Positions 11,957-23,900 of a stretch of DNA of 64,000 nucleotides are shown here, piece by piece. The stretch covers positions 340,001 to 404,000 of the forward strand of contig NW_027506874.1 of assembly GCF_052324685.1 (NCBI RefSeq), read 5' to 3'. The stretch is from Brachyhypopomus gauderio. Lineage: Eukaryota; Chordata; Actinopteri; Gymnotiformes; Hypopomidae. Numbering within the stretch: position 1 is the first letter of the stretch; each line of letters begins with the position of its first letter. A program made the translations under genes and the position numbers. The notes under the pieces are model-generated. The model made no database searches. It was not told the DNA's origin and saw nothing but the letters and a program-made list of their open reading frames with translations.

Positions 11957-12345
11957 TCTACAGTTCTCCTCAGATCAACATCTACAGTTCTCCTCAGATC
12001 AACATCTACAGTTCTCCTCAGATCAACATCTACAGTTCTCCTCTGACCAACATCTACAGTTCTCCTCTGATCAACATCTACAGTTCTCCTCTGATCAACA
12101 TCTACAGTTCTCCTCAGATCAACATCTACAGTTCTCCTCTGATCAACATCTACAGTTCTCCTCAGATCAACATCTACAGTTCTCCTCTGACCCACATCTA
12201 CAGTTCTCCTCTGATCAACATCTACAGTTCTCCTCTGACCAACATCTAGTTCTCCTCTGATCAACATCTACAGTTCTCCTCTGATCAACATCTACAGTTC
12301 TCCTCTGATCAACATCTACAGTTCTCCTCTGACCCATATTTGGCA
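11957..12345. repeat. 24-bp minisatellite
   Basis: About 16 units of CATCTACAGTTCTCCTCTGA plus TCAA or CCAA; one unit is truncated near 12247. Frames of 105-120 codons on both strands are artefacts. Flanks contain TTTGGCCCAAATGTGGCCCA and CCATATTTGGCATTACA, suggesting that the array grew inside an older dispersed repeat. Confidence 0.92.
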
Positions 12346-13651
12346 TTACATTCATTCTATTTAATAAATTATCAATATGTGTAAGATGCTCTTATCCAAA
12401 GTAACGTACCTACTCACTAATATGACAATATGTGTGCCCCCTGGATATGAGTCCATATGGCACATATTCCAGTGAGGTTGTATCTGCATAACAATCACAG
12501 CTAACATGATTATGGCTCACTTGTCCAATGGGCAATATGTAAATATCATACACAGAGCCTACATGGGATCCTACACATGTTAACACTCCTGTTGGGTAAC
12601 TGAAACTCTTGAATGTGTGTTTAAAAGCATTGGTTATTGCTTATGATATTATTTTTGTTATAGAGCTAATCCTGTAGCTGTTTTTATTCTGTGGTATCCT
12701 TACTGCTGTTTTTAACAGCTGAATTTCCACCCAAGGGGATCAAAAAGAATCTTATTCCTGTTTCGCACATGTAGATATCAGCACTGATTCCTTATTTCAG
12801 CAGAATCTTGATGCTATATGTGCAGATGAAATGTCAGTGTTTATCTGGGTGTCAGACGTGAACTCATTAAACCATTTAGAAATTAAAAGGTGCCATAGTT
12901 CAATTTCAAGGCTCTCGCTATGAATTGCTTTATCTAAATGTGATCCAAACTCATTCTCCAATTATCCCTCTGCCGCTCACATCCTTCACAATGGTTTGGT
13001 TAGTGAGTTAAATGTCAGCACTGATTACTGTATATTTATAATCATGAGTGAGTGAGAACCAGACTGTGAATTAGAGTCTGAATGAGTATCTTGAAAGGGT
13101 TTCACTCAGGATCTGGGCCAGGGGAACAGACAGGCACAGCACACAGTGTCCTGGAGGACAAGAAGTCCAAACAGAGAGTGTGCATGAGAGAAAAGGACTC
13201 ATGTTTGGGACAGTCGTTCTGTGAAAACAGCACGTGTGCTATTGTGACTAATGACTGCTAAATAGTGCAGGCCACACCAATTATGTTTCTTTGATGATTT
13301 ACTTGGAAGGGGTGTGACCAGTGATCCACTCAGAACATCCTGAAGATCCCTCCATGTTTATGGAGAAACATCTGCCTGCTGACATAAAGCTCATGGATGA
13401 CCAGAAACACAATCAGTAACTAAGCACATAACCAGCACATAACCATTTGCATGTTTAACTGGTCTTTACTGGTCTTTACTGGTTTGTGCTGGTCTTGTCG
13501 TGGGCTGGGGGAGCTCCAGTCCGTCCAGCAGCTAATGACCCGGCCAGCGCAGGACCATGTCCTCATGGGTGGTTGTGGGAGGTGGGACCGGTTCTTATCC
13601 AGCTCCTCATCAACACCAGTCCACTATAAGAGATGGAGACAGAACACATGT

Positions 13652-13682
<31 letters not shown>

Positions 13683-16409
13683 GCCACTATGTGACACACA
13701 GGAACATGACACACAGGAACATGACCCACAGAAACATGACCCGTCTGCTGGACACTCACTCTCACCGTTGGAACCGTCTGCCACATAATTCAAAACAACA
13801 CGCGTGTCATATAGAACACGAACACTTAAAATAGACACAAACTAAAAATGATCAATTATAAATACTGAAGATAAAGATTTAGTGGCTCCACGGTTGGTCC
13901 TACTGAGCTACGTCAGACCAGCAGTGGACTGGAGAATAATGTTCAATAAGTAGATCTATATTACTGTCTTTATTTTCCTTTAATGTTCAGCCGGAAATGT
14001 AAAATGTTGTCTTTGTTTCTACATTGTTTTTTGGAAATAGTTCAGCCATAATGATCTTCTGAGAAACATTTAATTTTAGACACAACGGTGTGTAATTACT
14101 GGATAAATGGTCCATCTCTTCTAAATGAACACTTTTGATTCTTTAGTTTAAAGAACATTGTTCTCAGTGCTCTCTGTGTTCTTGACAAAATATTGCTAGA
14201 GCCACTACTTTTGTGAAGTGAAATTGGTTTTAAAATTGAATTGTATACAGGTGCTTGATTAACTAACCTTATAAGTTTAAGTTGTTTTCAGTTTCACATT
14301 TTTTCAACAGTATTTTTTTTGTCATTTCTTCTTTTCCTGTGTCACGGTGCAGTTTGATTATATTCTCAGTAACATCACCACCATCACCTCAGACTATTGC
14401 CTAAATTCAATAGTCTTTACATGAGAACATGTCAGACACACTGCTGGAGTCTTGATGCTGTCACTGTGGATTAAACAATAACTCTACCTCAGAAACAACC
14501 TCAGCCCACAACAAGTCTTAACAACCACAGTACCAACCTCAACCACAGCACCAACCTCAAGCTGGGCTATGGGCTATTCCCTCTTTAATCCATCATCCAT
14601 CACGCAGGTAGAAGGCCTGGAGGTGATTCCAGGTATGAGATTTGCATTTGGAAACTGTTGCTGTGTTAAACCCGAAAGTCCACACTTCAAATGCATCTTA
14701 TAAATCCAACGGGGTAGTGTGTACAGCACGAATCATGACAATTGTGTCACTATCCAAACATTTTTGGGCCTATCTGTGATATATATTGTAGAAATCAGTT
14801 TTTACTAACCAGAACAATCTTGTGGTTTATATCTGATTTATACCAAGAAGAAACAGGTCATTGTGTTCTTAATTCCCACTGTTCACATCTGTGCAGCTGG
14901 ACCTCTCACTGTAAGAAGAGTCCAGTAAGTGCACCATGTTTACATTACCCACACTGCCCAGCTGTCGGTCAGTTTCAGGAGCACGGTGGTGTCTTTCTGC
15001 CTCTGCTGTGGGTGCTGCAGTTGTCACACCTCAGTGTTCAATGAAGGACATTTTTAGGTGCGTTTTGTAACGTCAGACACTCTAACCTTTACCTCACCAG
15101 TTTTAACCACAGGACAGCTGACAGCTGACTGCATCTCGGCACACAGCACGAACACTGAATCAGTACTGACCTGTAGCTGCAGGCTTATCAGACACTGAAT
15201 CAGTACTGACCTGTAGCTGCAGGCTTATCAGATTGTTGCTAGTTTTACAGATGAGTTACTGCTAGCTTGAGAGTGAACTGCAGAAAACATCCTGCCAAGT
15301 ACTAAACCACAAATGGACAGTAGATCTACCTGCACACCAATACGGTGTTTGTCAGTGCCCAAAAATGGATATGAACAATTCTACACTCAGTTCCTTAAAA
15401 CTGGCCCGTTTGAGAGTGGAAGGCGGCTGAAAGATGACGGAGCAGAGAAGGGTGGAGGGCCTCCGTCACCAGGACAGACAGAGCAGTGTGTGCCCAGCGG
15501 TGTGGAGGTGTGTGTGTGCCCAGCGGTGTGGAGGTGTGAACGTAGGTGTTAAAGGGCAAGATGTGTGGGGCTGAATCACAAACATCTCACTCAGCTTCCC
15601 TGAAGGAAACATCACTGACCAAAACTCTCCTCTCATACTGCCGGGTTATTATAGTACAATAGTGATGATCACAGATGCCTATTAATCATAATATTCTTAC
15701 TGTATCTGCCCACTGTTTTGTTCTATTCCATACCCAACACGTAACCACACATTCATCCATTGTGCAAACACCAATTTGAAGTAAATATATATGTTCATAA
15801 GTGTTCTCCTTCCCCAAGAAGAGCATTACAATAAAAATAATTCACTTTTTATATATTTATTTTACTCACATTAAATTAAAAAAAACGCACCACAAATACA
15901 TTTTTCCAACAAAAACACAGTTCAAATTTTTTAGACAGTTATGTGAAAATCACATGAATAAGTGTGTTGTTCATAAGCAATTCACTCTTTTCATAATCTA
16001 TAATAGTTCTTCGGTACACAAATGATTTATATAGCAATTCAGTTCGTACAAACAGATGAATTACACACCATTTTATCAATTGTCCACATTCTTCTTAGAT
16101 CCTCCAAAAGCTCAAACCTTTCAGTATTTCTGAACCTCGTCCTCTCTTTGTCCATGTAGGATGGTAACGCGGTTCTGGAGCGGACGGACTGAGTCTCCAT
16201 CCTCAGACATGTAGGCTGTAGACTACACTACGCACGGTGAAAACACCCCAACATCTTAAAGAACTTTCACATGGGCCTTTAACTTACAAAACCAGCCTGA
16301 CTCCTACACGTGGCCTCGTCCTTTCAGATCACGTCCTTCCTGGACCTTCTTCTGTCGTGGGACCGAGGGGGTTTTAGTAGACCGACACCACGTTGGTGTG
16401 TAAACGGAG
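12346..16409. other. 4-kb gene-free segment
   Basis: No supported gene. It holds a short SINE-tail-like stretch (GATGCTCTTATCCAAAGTAA near 12390), a (CA)n run at 13656-13680 with small ACATGACACACAGGA repeats to about 13735, and a 37-bp direct duplication at about 15150-15230. The ORFs at 14742-15044 and 15313-15552 have no motif or splice support. The part near 15850 carries TTTATT, which could serve as polyadenylation signal for the minus-strand GTPase gene. Confidence 0.55.
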
Positions 16410-17392
16410 CTACTCCCGTTTCTTCCCAAAGACAGCAGACACACTCCTCACGATGCCTTTAATTCCAATCGCTCCTTTCTTCACGGATCTGGACTCTTTG
16501 ATAAGCTCCAAGAGTTCGTGAAACACGAGGAGGACACCGTGATACGTCTCAGCTGCGGAGATCTCGTAGAAAGCGCAGTCGGCGGAGAGGGCGAAGAGTC
16601 GACCCTCCTCGCTGGACACGACCCTCTGGTGCTGGAGGTCCCGTTTGTTCCCCACTATAATGATGGGCACGTGTGCGCAGGTCTTCCCCGCCTGCCGGAT
16701 CAGCTGCACCTGGTGCCGGACCACCTCGAAGCTGGAGCGGTCACAGATGCTGTAGACCAGGATGACACCGTCAGCCCACAGCAGCTGCTTCTCACTCACT
16801 GAATCTGGGCTCTCGCAGCTCTGTAGACGTTCAGAAGGACGTTACTCTCACATTAAACCGCTTATGGAAAGGTGACATTATTGTGCGTTTTAACCGTCCT
16901 AAAGTATACTGGACATCTGGACTGTTATACTGGACATCTGTGTCTCACCTGCGGGTACAGAGAGTCCCAGATGTTGAAGGAGATCTCTCGGCCATCGATT
17001 TTGTCGGTATGGTTGTATATTGATTCTGTTAAGAAATAATTAAATGTAAATTTATTACGTTGTCATAAAAAGTATGTTGTAAAACGGTCATACAGAACAT
17101 TTTGAACATTCCCAAAGAAACTTACCAATTTCACCATATTCGCCAATGAAGCGTCTGGTAAGGAACCGCACCGTGAGAGCTGTTGAAACAGAACATTTAT
17201 TATTAATATCTTATACAAACTTCAGAAACTGTCTTAAAAGTACAGATGCGTCCTTATTTTAAAGGAATATAAACACATACCTGATTTCCCGACATTTAGC
17301 GCTCCGAGTAGCAGGACGTTTGCTTCAGCTTTATGCTGGTTTCCTTCCATGGTTTTGTACTGGTGTGAGTTGGTTTTATCTTGAACAACCAT
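16410..17392 (-). CDS. rergl: RERGL-like Ras-family small GTPase, 4 exons, 217 aa
   Basis: Exons on the minus strand are 17281-17392, 17126-17179, 16949-17025 and 16410-16820, all with GT-AG introns and agreeing phases, giving 217 codons. Visible motifs are a P-loop GALNVGKSAL (G1), LTRRFIGEY after it, NKRDL (G4) and a SAAE segment (G5). The DxxG switch-II motif is replaced by WDSLYPQ, so the usual Gly is missing. From memory human RERGL (about 205 aa) also lacks it and also ends in a basic VFGK-type tail; here the tail is VSAVFGKKRE. There is no CAAX box, so no prenylation is expected. RERG/RERGL relatives are divergent Ras proteins linked to growth restraint, but the role of this one is unknown. 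The start is the first ATG (17392); a second in-frame ATG at 17350 is possible. A RASL11 or RERG paralogue is the main alternative. Confidence 0.87.
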
Positions 17393-17454
17393 CGTACTGG
17401 TGCACAGATCTCAAACTTCTCCAGTGCAGCCTCGCAGAATGATCCCAGCACGCG

Positions 17455-17500
17455 CGCCGCTCCTTAAATACACGCGGTGGGCGGGGCCAAGGGAAGGCGG
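17455..17500 (-). promoter_or_regulatory. candidate core promoter of the GTPase gene
   Basis: On the minus strand a GC box (CCCCGCCC) lies just upstream of GTGTATTTAAGGAGC, a TATA-like element about 70-80 bp before the ATG at 17392. The surrounding 100 bp is GC-rich with several CpGs. Inferred from sequence only. Confidence 0.5.
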
Positions 17501-17644
17501 GGCTCTGCGCAGCTGCCTGGGATCAAACTGCTTGTTTGGTCTTTTTTAGTTTATTTGCTTTGGGCAAGGCAGCTTCTGCACAGTTTAAATATTGATAAAC
17601 TAAGCTACGCTCACTGGCGGTTAATTGCGTTTTAGAGCAGCGGC

Positions 17645-17960
17645 CCTGCTGTAGTGTGTACAGATGTGTGTGTGTGTGTGTGCTGCTGTAGTGTGTACAG
17701 ATGTGTGTGTGCTGCTGTAGTGTGTACAGATGTGTGTGTGTGCTGCTGTAGTGTGTACAGATGTGCGTGTGTGCTGCTGTAGTGTGTACAGATGTGCATG
17801 TGTGTGCTGCTGTAGTGTGTACAGATGTGTGTGTGTGTGTGTGCTGCTGTAGTGTGTACAGATGTGTGTGTGTGTGTGTGCTGCTGTAGTGTGTACAGAT
17901 GTGTGTGTGTGTGTGCTGCTGTAGTGTGTACAGATGTGTGTGTGTGCTGCTGTGCACGTG
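17645..17960. repeat. about 30-bp minisatellite
   Basis: About ten units of GCTGCTGTAGTGTGTACAGA followed by a variable (TG)n. It lies between the GTPase promoter and the 3' end of the TIF1-family gene. The His/Thr-rich minus-strand frame of 158 codons is an artefact. Confidence 0.93.
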
Positions 17961-18840
17961 CAGAACTGAACCCTTCAGTTTTACACCAGTGCGCTGCAAA
18001 GCAGTAACGACCCGATACTGTTAACTGCCAACGAGTTGGTATTTAATGCGCATTGGCAAAATGGCTAATGCAGATGAAATGATTCATCATATGATACCGA
18101 GTTATATAACTGCGATTCTTAATCTATCATTTACATCTATCATAGGTTAACGATCCCATATCTGATTTAAGATAGGACAGAAGCTGGCATTAAACACTCA
18201 GTACGTACACTAGAGGACCAGGCAACGGGATTCAACACGACCTGCTGATGCAAGTACCAGAGAAACTGCACATGACGTTGTTCTTGGTAAATGATACATC
18301 CCCAGATTCAGTTAGACACTTTCCAAATAGTGCGCAGGTATTTACATTATATCACACACATACATTGTGCTGCGTGGAAACATGTAAACACAACAAATTT
18401 CGATTGTCTTTTAATGCAAAACGTTTTCAATGCAATACAACAAAAACGAAATGTTCACAAAAAGAATAACAGAAAATAAATACAAAAAAAAAAAAAAACA
18501 TATCTGACTGTCACAAAATTGCTTTGCGTGTGGGCCTCCATGCACCAAACAGTTTTGACAATATTCACTTATGAAAAATTTCTTGCAGGCGGACAGTTAA
18601 GACTACAGTCCATTAACTGCCAAACAAATACACACGAATAACAGTCTTCCAGTCAGATAATATCAGAGACAGAAATGGTCCAGTGGTCATAGACCACTGA
18701 TGAGAAGGATACGTGTATGTGAGGTCTAGAGCACCTAACTCGACAAAACACAAGCACGGCGGTCCTGGAGGGTCCAGTGAGTGGAGGGTTTCTAATAAAG
18801 CTGTAGGTCAGTACATTAGTGTTGGCCCAGTCAGACAGGC
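17961..18840. other. intergenic segment
   Basis: Between the divergent upstream end of the GTPase gene and the 3' end of the TIF1-family gene. It includes an A-rich run at about 18480-18500. No exon or RNA gene recognised; it probably includes the 3' UTR of the minus-strand TIF1 gene. Confidence 0.5.
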
Positions 18841-19368
18841 CTAGTCTTGGTTTGAACTCTCAAATCGAGGTTTCTTTGCACTACAGTTTGCAGCAAAAAA
18901 AGCTTTCATCCGCTTCAGAGTATTTTTGGCATGGTTTCTGTTGGCCTCGGTCCGTGGCGCCCCCTTGTGGTCTTCACTGGAAAGAGGCTTCAAGAGAGAG
19001 GCGTGGAGACTCTCCCCAAATGTTGTATTCAGGCGCTCCTGAAACGATCTCTGAAGTTTGAAAACCAAGTCCCTCTTCTGTACAGACACACAGACAAACA
19101 TTTGGATTGTAACACCTGTTACTTGTGAAGAGCTGCCGTCAGAGGTTGATTCAACGTGCTTTTTAGCATCACAACTCTGTACGTGTTCTTGGTCATTTTT
19201 CATTTCCTAAACCTATAATTGAAATCTGTTACCTTGGAGCTTGTAAATAAGATGTGAAAAAGCGCCCATAGATCTGAGACCAGTTCAGCTGCTGAGCGAT
19301 ATGGCGGGTTGCGTTTCCCCAGAAGCCGCCTGACAATAAACTCAAAGCCCACACATCTCTGACTCTGC

Positions 19369-19404
<36 letters not shown>

Positions 19405-20927
19405 AAGCAACAGTGTGAAGTTAACACACACTATCCCACCACAGCCTGACACCTGTGACAGCAGGTGAATGCGTACCTTGGTCTTCCTGTAGAGGAGGTA
19501 GCCATGTTCTTCACACATCAGAGTGAGCAAGAGCTGTTCACACCTCTGTTAAACACACACAACCAAACACAAGACTTCTGAACTGACCAAGGCCCTTCAG
19601 AAAACACGACGGTGTGTTCAGAGGAACTGAGCTTTATCCTGGGGGCCAGCGTACACTTGAGCAGTGTGTGGAGTGTGTGGTGTGTTTCGTACAGGTGTGT
19701 GTGGCTCGTGTGGATCCTGCAGGGTGTGCAGCAGGTACGTCTGTGTGAATCATATATAGGTTGTAGGTGTATTAGAAGACAAACAGTGAGTGGATCCTGT
19801 AGGCGGGTCTGTAGGCAGGTCTGTAGGCAGGACAACATGAGGTGGGGGGGGGGGGGGGGGGGGGGCTGGCATGACCTGATAGTATATTGTGAAGTAACTG
19901 TAGAGATTTCATACCAAACTGGTGCCTGAACACCAAATTAACATTATTACAAACATTAGGAGTATCAGAATTAGTGGTGGGCCATTATCGGAGTTCGATA
20001 ATGTGATACTCTTATCGGGCGATATAAAAATATTGCCATTAATCTATTCTTAAAGTTGGGTTGGGAACTGGGTCAAAATGGGTAAGCAAACTATGATGAC
20101 TTTCACCTTGATAGTTTAGCTCGGCTGTATTCCTAACCAAATTGGACAGTAGGGGCGAGAACGAGTTTTCAAACCTGTGAATTACAAATCGTTCGTGTGT
20201 TTACATGGATGCAGCCACGAAGCTGCCAGGTTTGCTTCATGGAAAATAAATTTTTAAGAAGCTTCCTAATGGAGACATTGACAAGACTAAAGTTGTTTGC
20301 AGCTTATGCAAAGCGAAATTAGTTTATTGTAGGAGTTCTACCAGTCTGAAGTACCATGTATTAAGAAACCCTATCTCAAAGACATGCATATTCTGAATGA
20401 GCCATTTTAATCTAGATTAATTTCAAGATTTCAGTGAGATTAATCTAGATTAAAAAAATTAATCTATGCCCACCCCTAATCAGAATACATACTTACAAAG
20501 CCCACACTTACAAAACAAACTTATAAACACACACAAATACACACTGACTTTAGCTGTCCTGCTAAATGTCCCTGCTGCTGCTACTGATGTGGATACACTG
20601 CACTCCATACGTCTACACTGAATTAAGCATTCACTCATCTTGTTGGCCTTGTCAAGCTAGGACTTTTGAAATCCAGATGCATTTAGCTTCGATCCTTGTC
20701 TTCAGCACTTGTAAAATGACCACGGTCTGAATGTCTGACCGCGTAGCCGTCTGTGGGCGTGGCTCTAGGTGAGTGTGTCCCCGTGTGGGAGGAGTTGGGT
20801 GAGGGCGGGGCACAAAACTTACTCTTTGGTCCTGGATACTGAGGTAGGGCTCCTTTAACCTGCTGTGGCTGTATGGGTCTGTGTCAAACACATTGTGACA
20901 CAGAGAACACATCCAATCCTCACTGTA

Positions 20928-20971
<44 letters not shown>

Positions 20972-23900
20972 GCTGAATTACCCCTCTAAGAGGACTTTAA
21001 AAATTAAACTTCTGTTCTTAAACTGTTATAAGCCCATGACACAGAATTTTCTCAGAAGTTGATGTCTAACTACAAATAATGTCCCTTTCAATACGTCACA
21101 TTCAGATGACAGAATGCTAGAAAGTAGAAACAAACACCTGTCTTGTGTCTTCAAGCATTTCCTGAGCTCTATGTCAATGACAAACATTAAGAATGACCCA
21201 AGAATTCACCCAAGATGTTTCCAGACCTCCTGAGATGTTTGCTTTAACTCAACACAATATAGAGGAGCAACTGGCTTACGAGGGTTTGAAGACTGGCGGC
21301 ACATGGCATTCGGGATGAAAACTTCTTCCACATTCTGCACACAGCAGCAAGGTTCCTGCAGACAGACAGACGGCGCACTCCAGCGCCTCGTCCTGCAGGG
21401 GGCACTGTGGGCTCGGGGACGGCAACAGTGAGACGGCCTCGGGTGGTGCAGGGATCCTGAAACTTCTCTGGGTTGGCTGGAACAATAGGAGGAGAGGTAA
21501 GCCAAGCTCAGACGACGGACCACACGACAGTGGCCAACGTTTGTGGAAGTGTTGGACGAACTGCAGTCTGTACTGCCCTTCACTGTCACCACCATCAAAC
21601 TCCGAATGATGCCGGCCTGATTCCCAAACTCCAGCGACACTGGAGGGGTAACACGAGTCCTCACGGAGGAGGTGTGGCAGCAGCCTGGGGAGACCAGTGT
21701 GTGGAAGTAAAGCTCAGCACACACCTGGCCATCCTGGAGCTCCTGGAGCAGAATTTCAGCCGTGTGGCCATCGGCAACAACGTGAAACTGAGGGAGAGGA
21801 GATCCTGAGTGAGGAAGAGAGATGGGTAACCGTGGCAACGACACACGCAGAGACCTGCAGAAGGACGGAAACAATCAGATGTTCACACATCGTGGTAGTG
21901 AGATGTTCGTCGTACTTCATAAACCATATGCAAACGTACTTATTGGTGTCCGCTGTTCGTTTAGAGGTCCCTGAAAGAGGAGGAGAAATTATGAATAAAC
22001 GCAAGTGTGGTTTTAAAAAGGTTTGAAATGAGTGAAAAAACGTGAGTCTCACCCTCAGATCTGATGGGTTCATAAGCCTCGTCCAGTGGTTCAGAATCAC
22101 TAATATCAGTCTCGTCCTCCTCTACCTCCTCCTCCTCTTCCTCCTCCTCTTGATCCTGCTAGGAACATGCAAACGGTGACCTCACAGAGTTAAATGACCA
22201 ATCAAAAGTCCAGATGAGTCTAAACCAGGGGTGTCCAAACGTTTTGCAGTGAGGGCTAGATTTGGTGAGGTGAACATGTGTGGGGGCCAAACAGGCAGCC
22301 TGGCATTCTGGGGAGGGACATCCAAACATTCAGTCTGGCATTCGTGAGGAGGGGGGGTATAGTATACACTGCCATCTGCCGCTATAGTATAGTATATTAT
22401 AGTATAGTTTATACTTCCCCCTTCTGGTGAAATACAAAATGCTGCAAATCTCACGTTCTGAAATCTTGCACTTTTTCCGGGCACATTATTTCTGTGACTT
22501 TGATGAGCTGTGACTCTGTGACTGTGAGCTGTGACTACTTTATCAAATCACCGTCTAAGAACGCTTTGCCGTGCTGGGCTACAAGTTTAGCGACTTCATA
22601 GCTTGCTGTTGTGGCGTTTTCCTGTATTTTGTTAGTACGTAAAAAAAACGTTTGAGCTTGCAGGCTAGCTGCCATTTGCTAGAGTTTCTGTGTTCGTTCG
22701 GGACTGGTGTACGATGTGTAGAACTGATGTTTGGTCTCATAATGCCGACGAACATTTATACTCTCATCACAGAGACAGCTTCATTGCAAATTAAACAGAT
22801 ACACTTTCCGTTGATTTATTTTCCACCGTGTTTGAGTTTTTTCGGTGCTGCAATTTCTGGTGACTCGCGATATATATTTTTTTCTTAGCTTAATTTAGTT
22901 TAGTGGAGAAGCACCGGTTCCATGACTGGCTCCATCTAGTGTTGAAACTGAGAAGTGCAACAGAGTTGAGCTCAAGTTTCTTGTGCAGGACATATTCAAT
23001 TGTATTTTCAGAATTTGCTGCGGGCCAATGACAACTGGAGATTGGGCAGCAGTTGACCCGAGGCCCGTAGTTTGGACACCCCTGGTCTAAACAATCTGCT
23101 ATAATGAAAATGACGCAGTGTTGTAAACTCAGCATAAAACCTGAACAATTTTCCAACCTGCATCCTGCATGGAGATGACAACGCCGTCTCAGATCTGGGG
23201 TCAGCGTCAGCAGGGGAGTCTCTGTCCACCTGACTGGTAGGAGAGGCCAGCAGCTCTAATATCTGCTGGAGGGACACTGGGATGTCAAAGCTCTTTGGAT
23301 TTAATATGGAGGTGTTTTCTGTGGCTGTGGGGATCAGTTCACTTTTGACTTGCACTTTGGAGGGAGAGAGAGCGCTCAGGTTAGAAGGGCAGTCCTGCAC
23401 TGTGGCGATGACAGGAATATCTGGCAAGGGGGAGGCGGGGCCTTGTTGGGAGGAGGGCGGGGCTGTGTCGGGATCCGTCTCAGGCACAGTGGAAGTGGGC
23501 AGGTTACCGTCCGGGTCATCATCACGAGGTGAAGCCCTGCCCTCCACATTAACTGATCCTTCACCCAACGAATCAGCTGGTGCCTTCACCGCCACCTCGC
23601 ACTTCGCCATTTTAGTCATCTGGGCAACGTGCTCACTTTGGCTTTGGTTACTGGTTTGGTTACCATTGAGTGTTTGAGTAGCATTACCCGTGAACATGAT
23701 GGACACAGGCGGAGTTGGTTCACTATTATTGGTGACTGGTACATGAATGAGCCGTGTCTCCACAGGCAGAGCAGAGCCAGGTGCCCTGCTGGACGCAGCC
23801 TGCCATGTCACGACCTCGCTGACGTGTGGGAGACCACCTACAGCACCGGGGGTAGAAGCAGGACCTACGGCCGGGCCAGAAGACGGCGCTCTGACCAGAG

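Noticed and set aside
11905-12267. 116-120 codon frames on both strands
   Set aside because: Products of the 24-bp minisatellite.
14742-15552. Two small plus-strand frames as candidate exons
   Set aside because: No family motif and no convincing flanking splice sites or neighbouring exons.
21206-21874. 222-codon minus-strand frame overlapping the PHD exon
   Set aside because: It is out of frame with the clear PHD finger (CAVC to CHVPPV) and its own translation shows no domain. Part of it (about 21720-21800) might be an exon, but phases do not fit a clean model.
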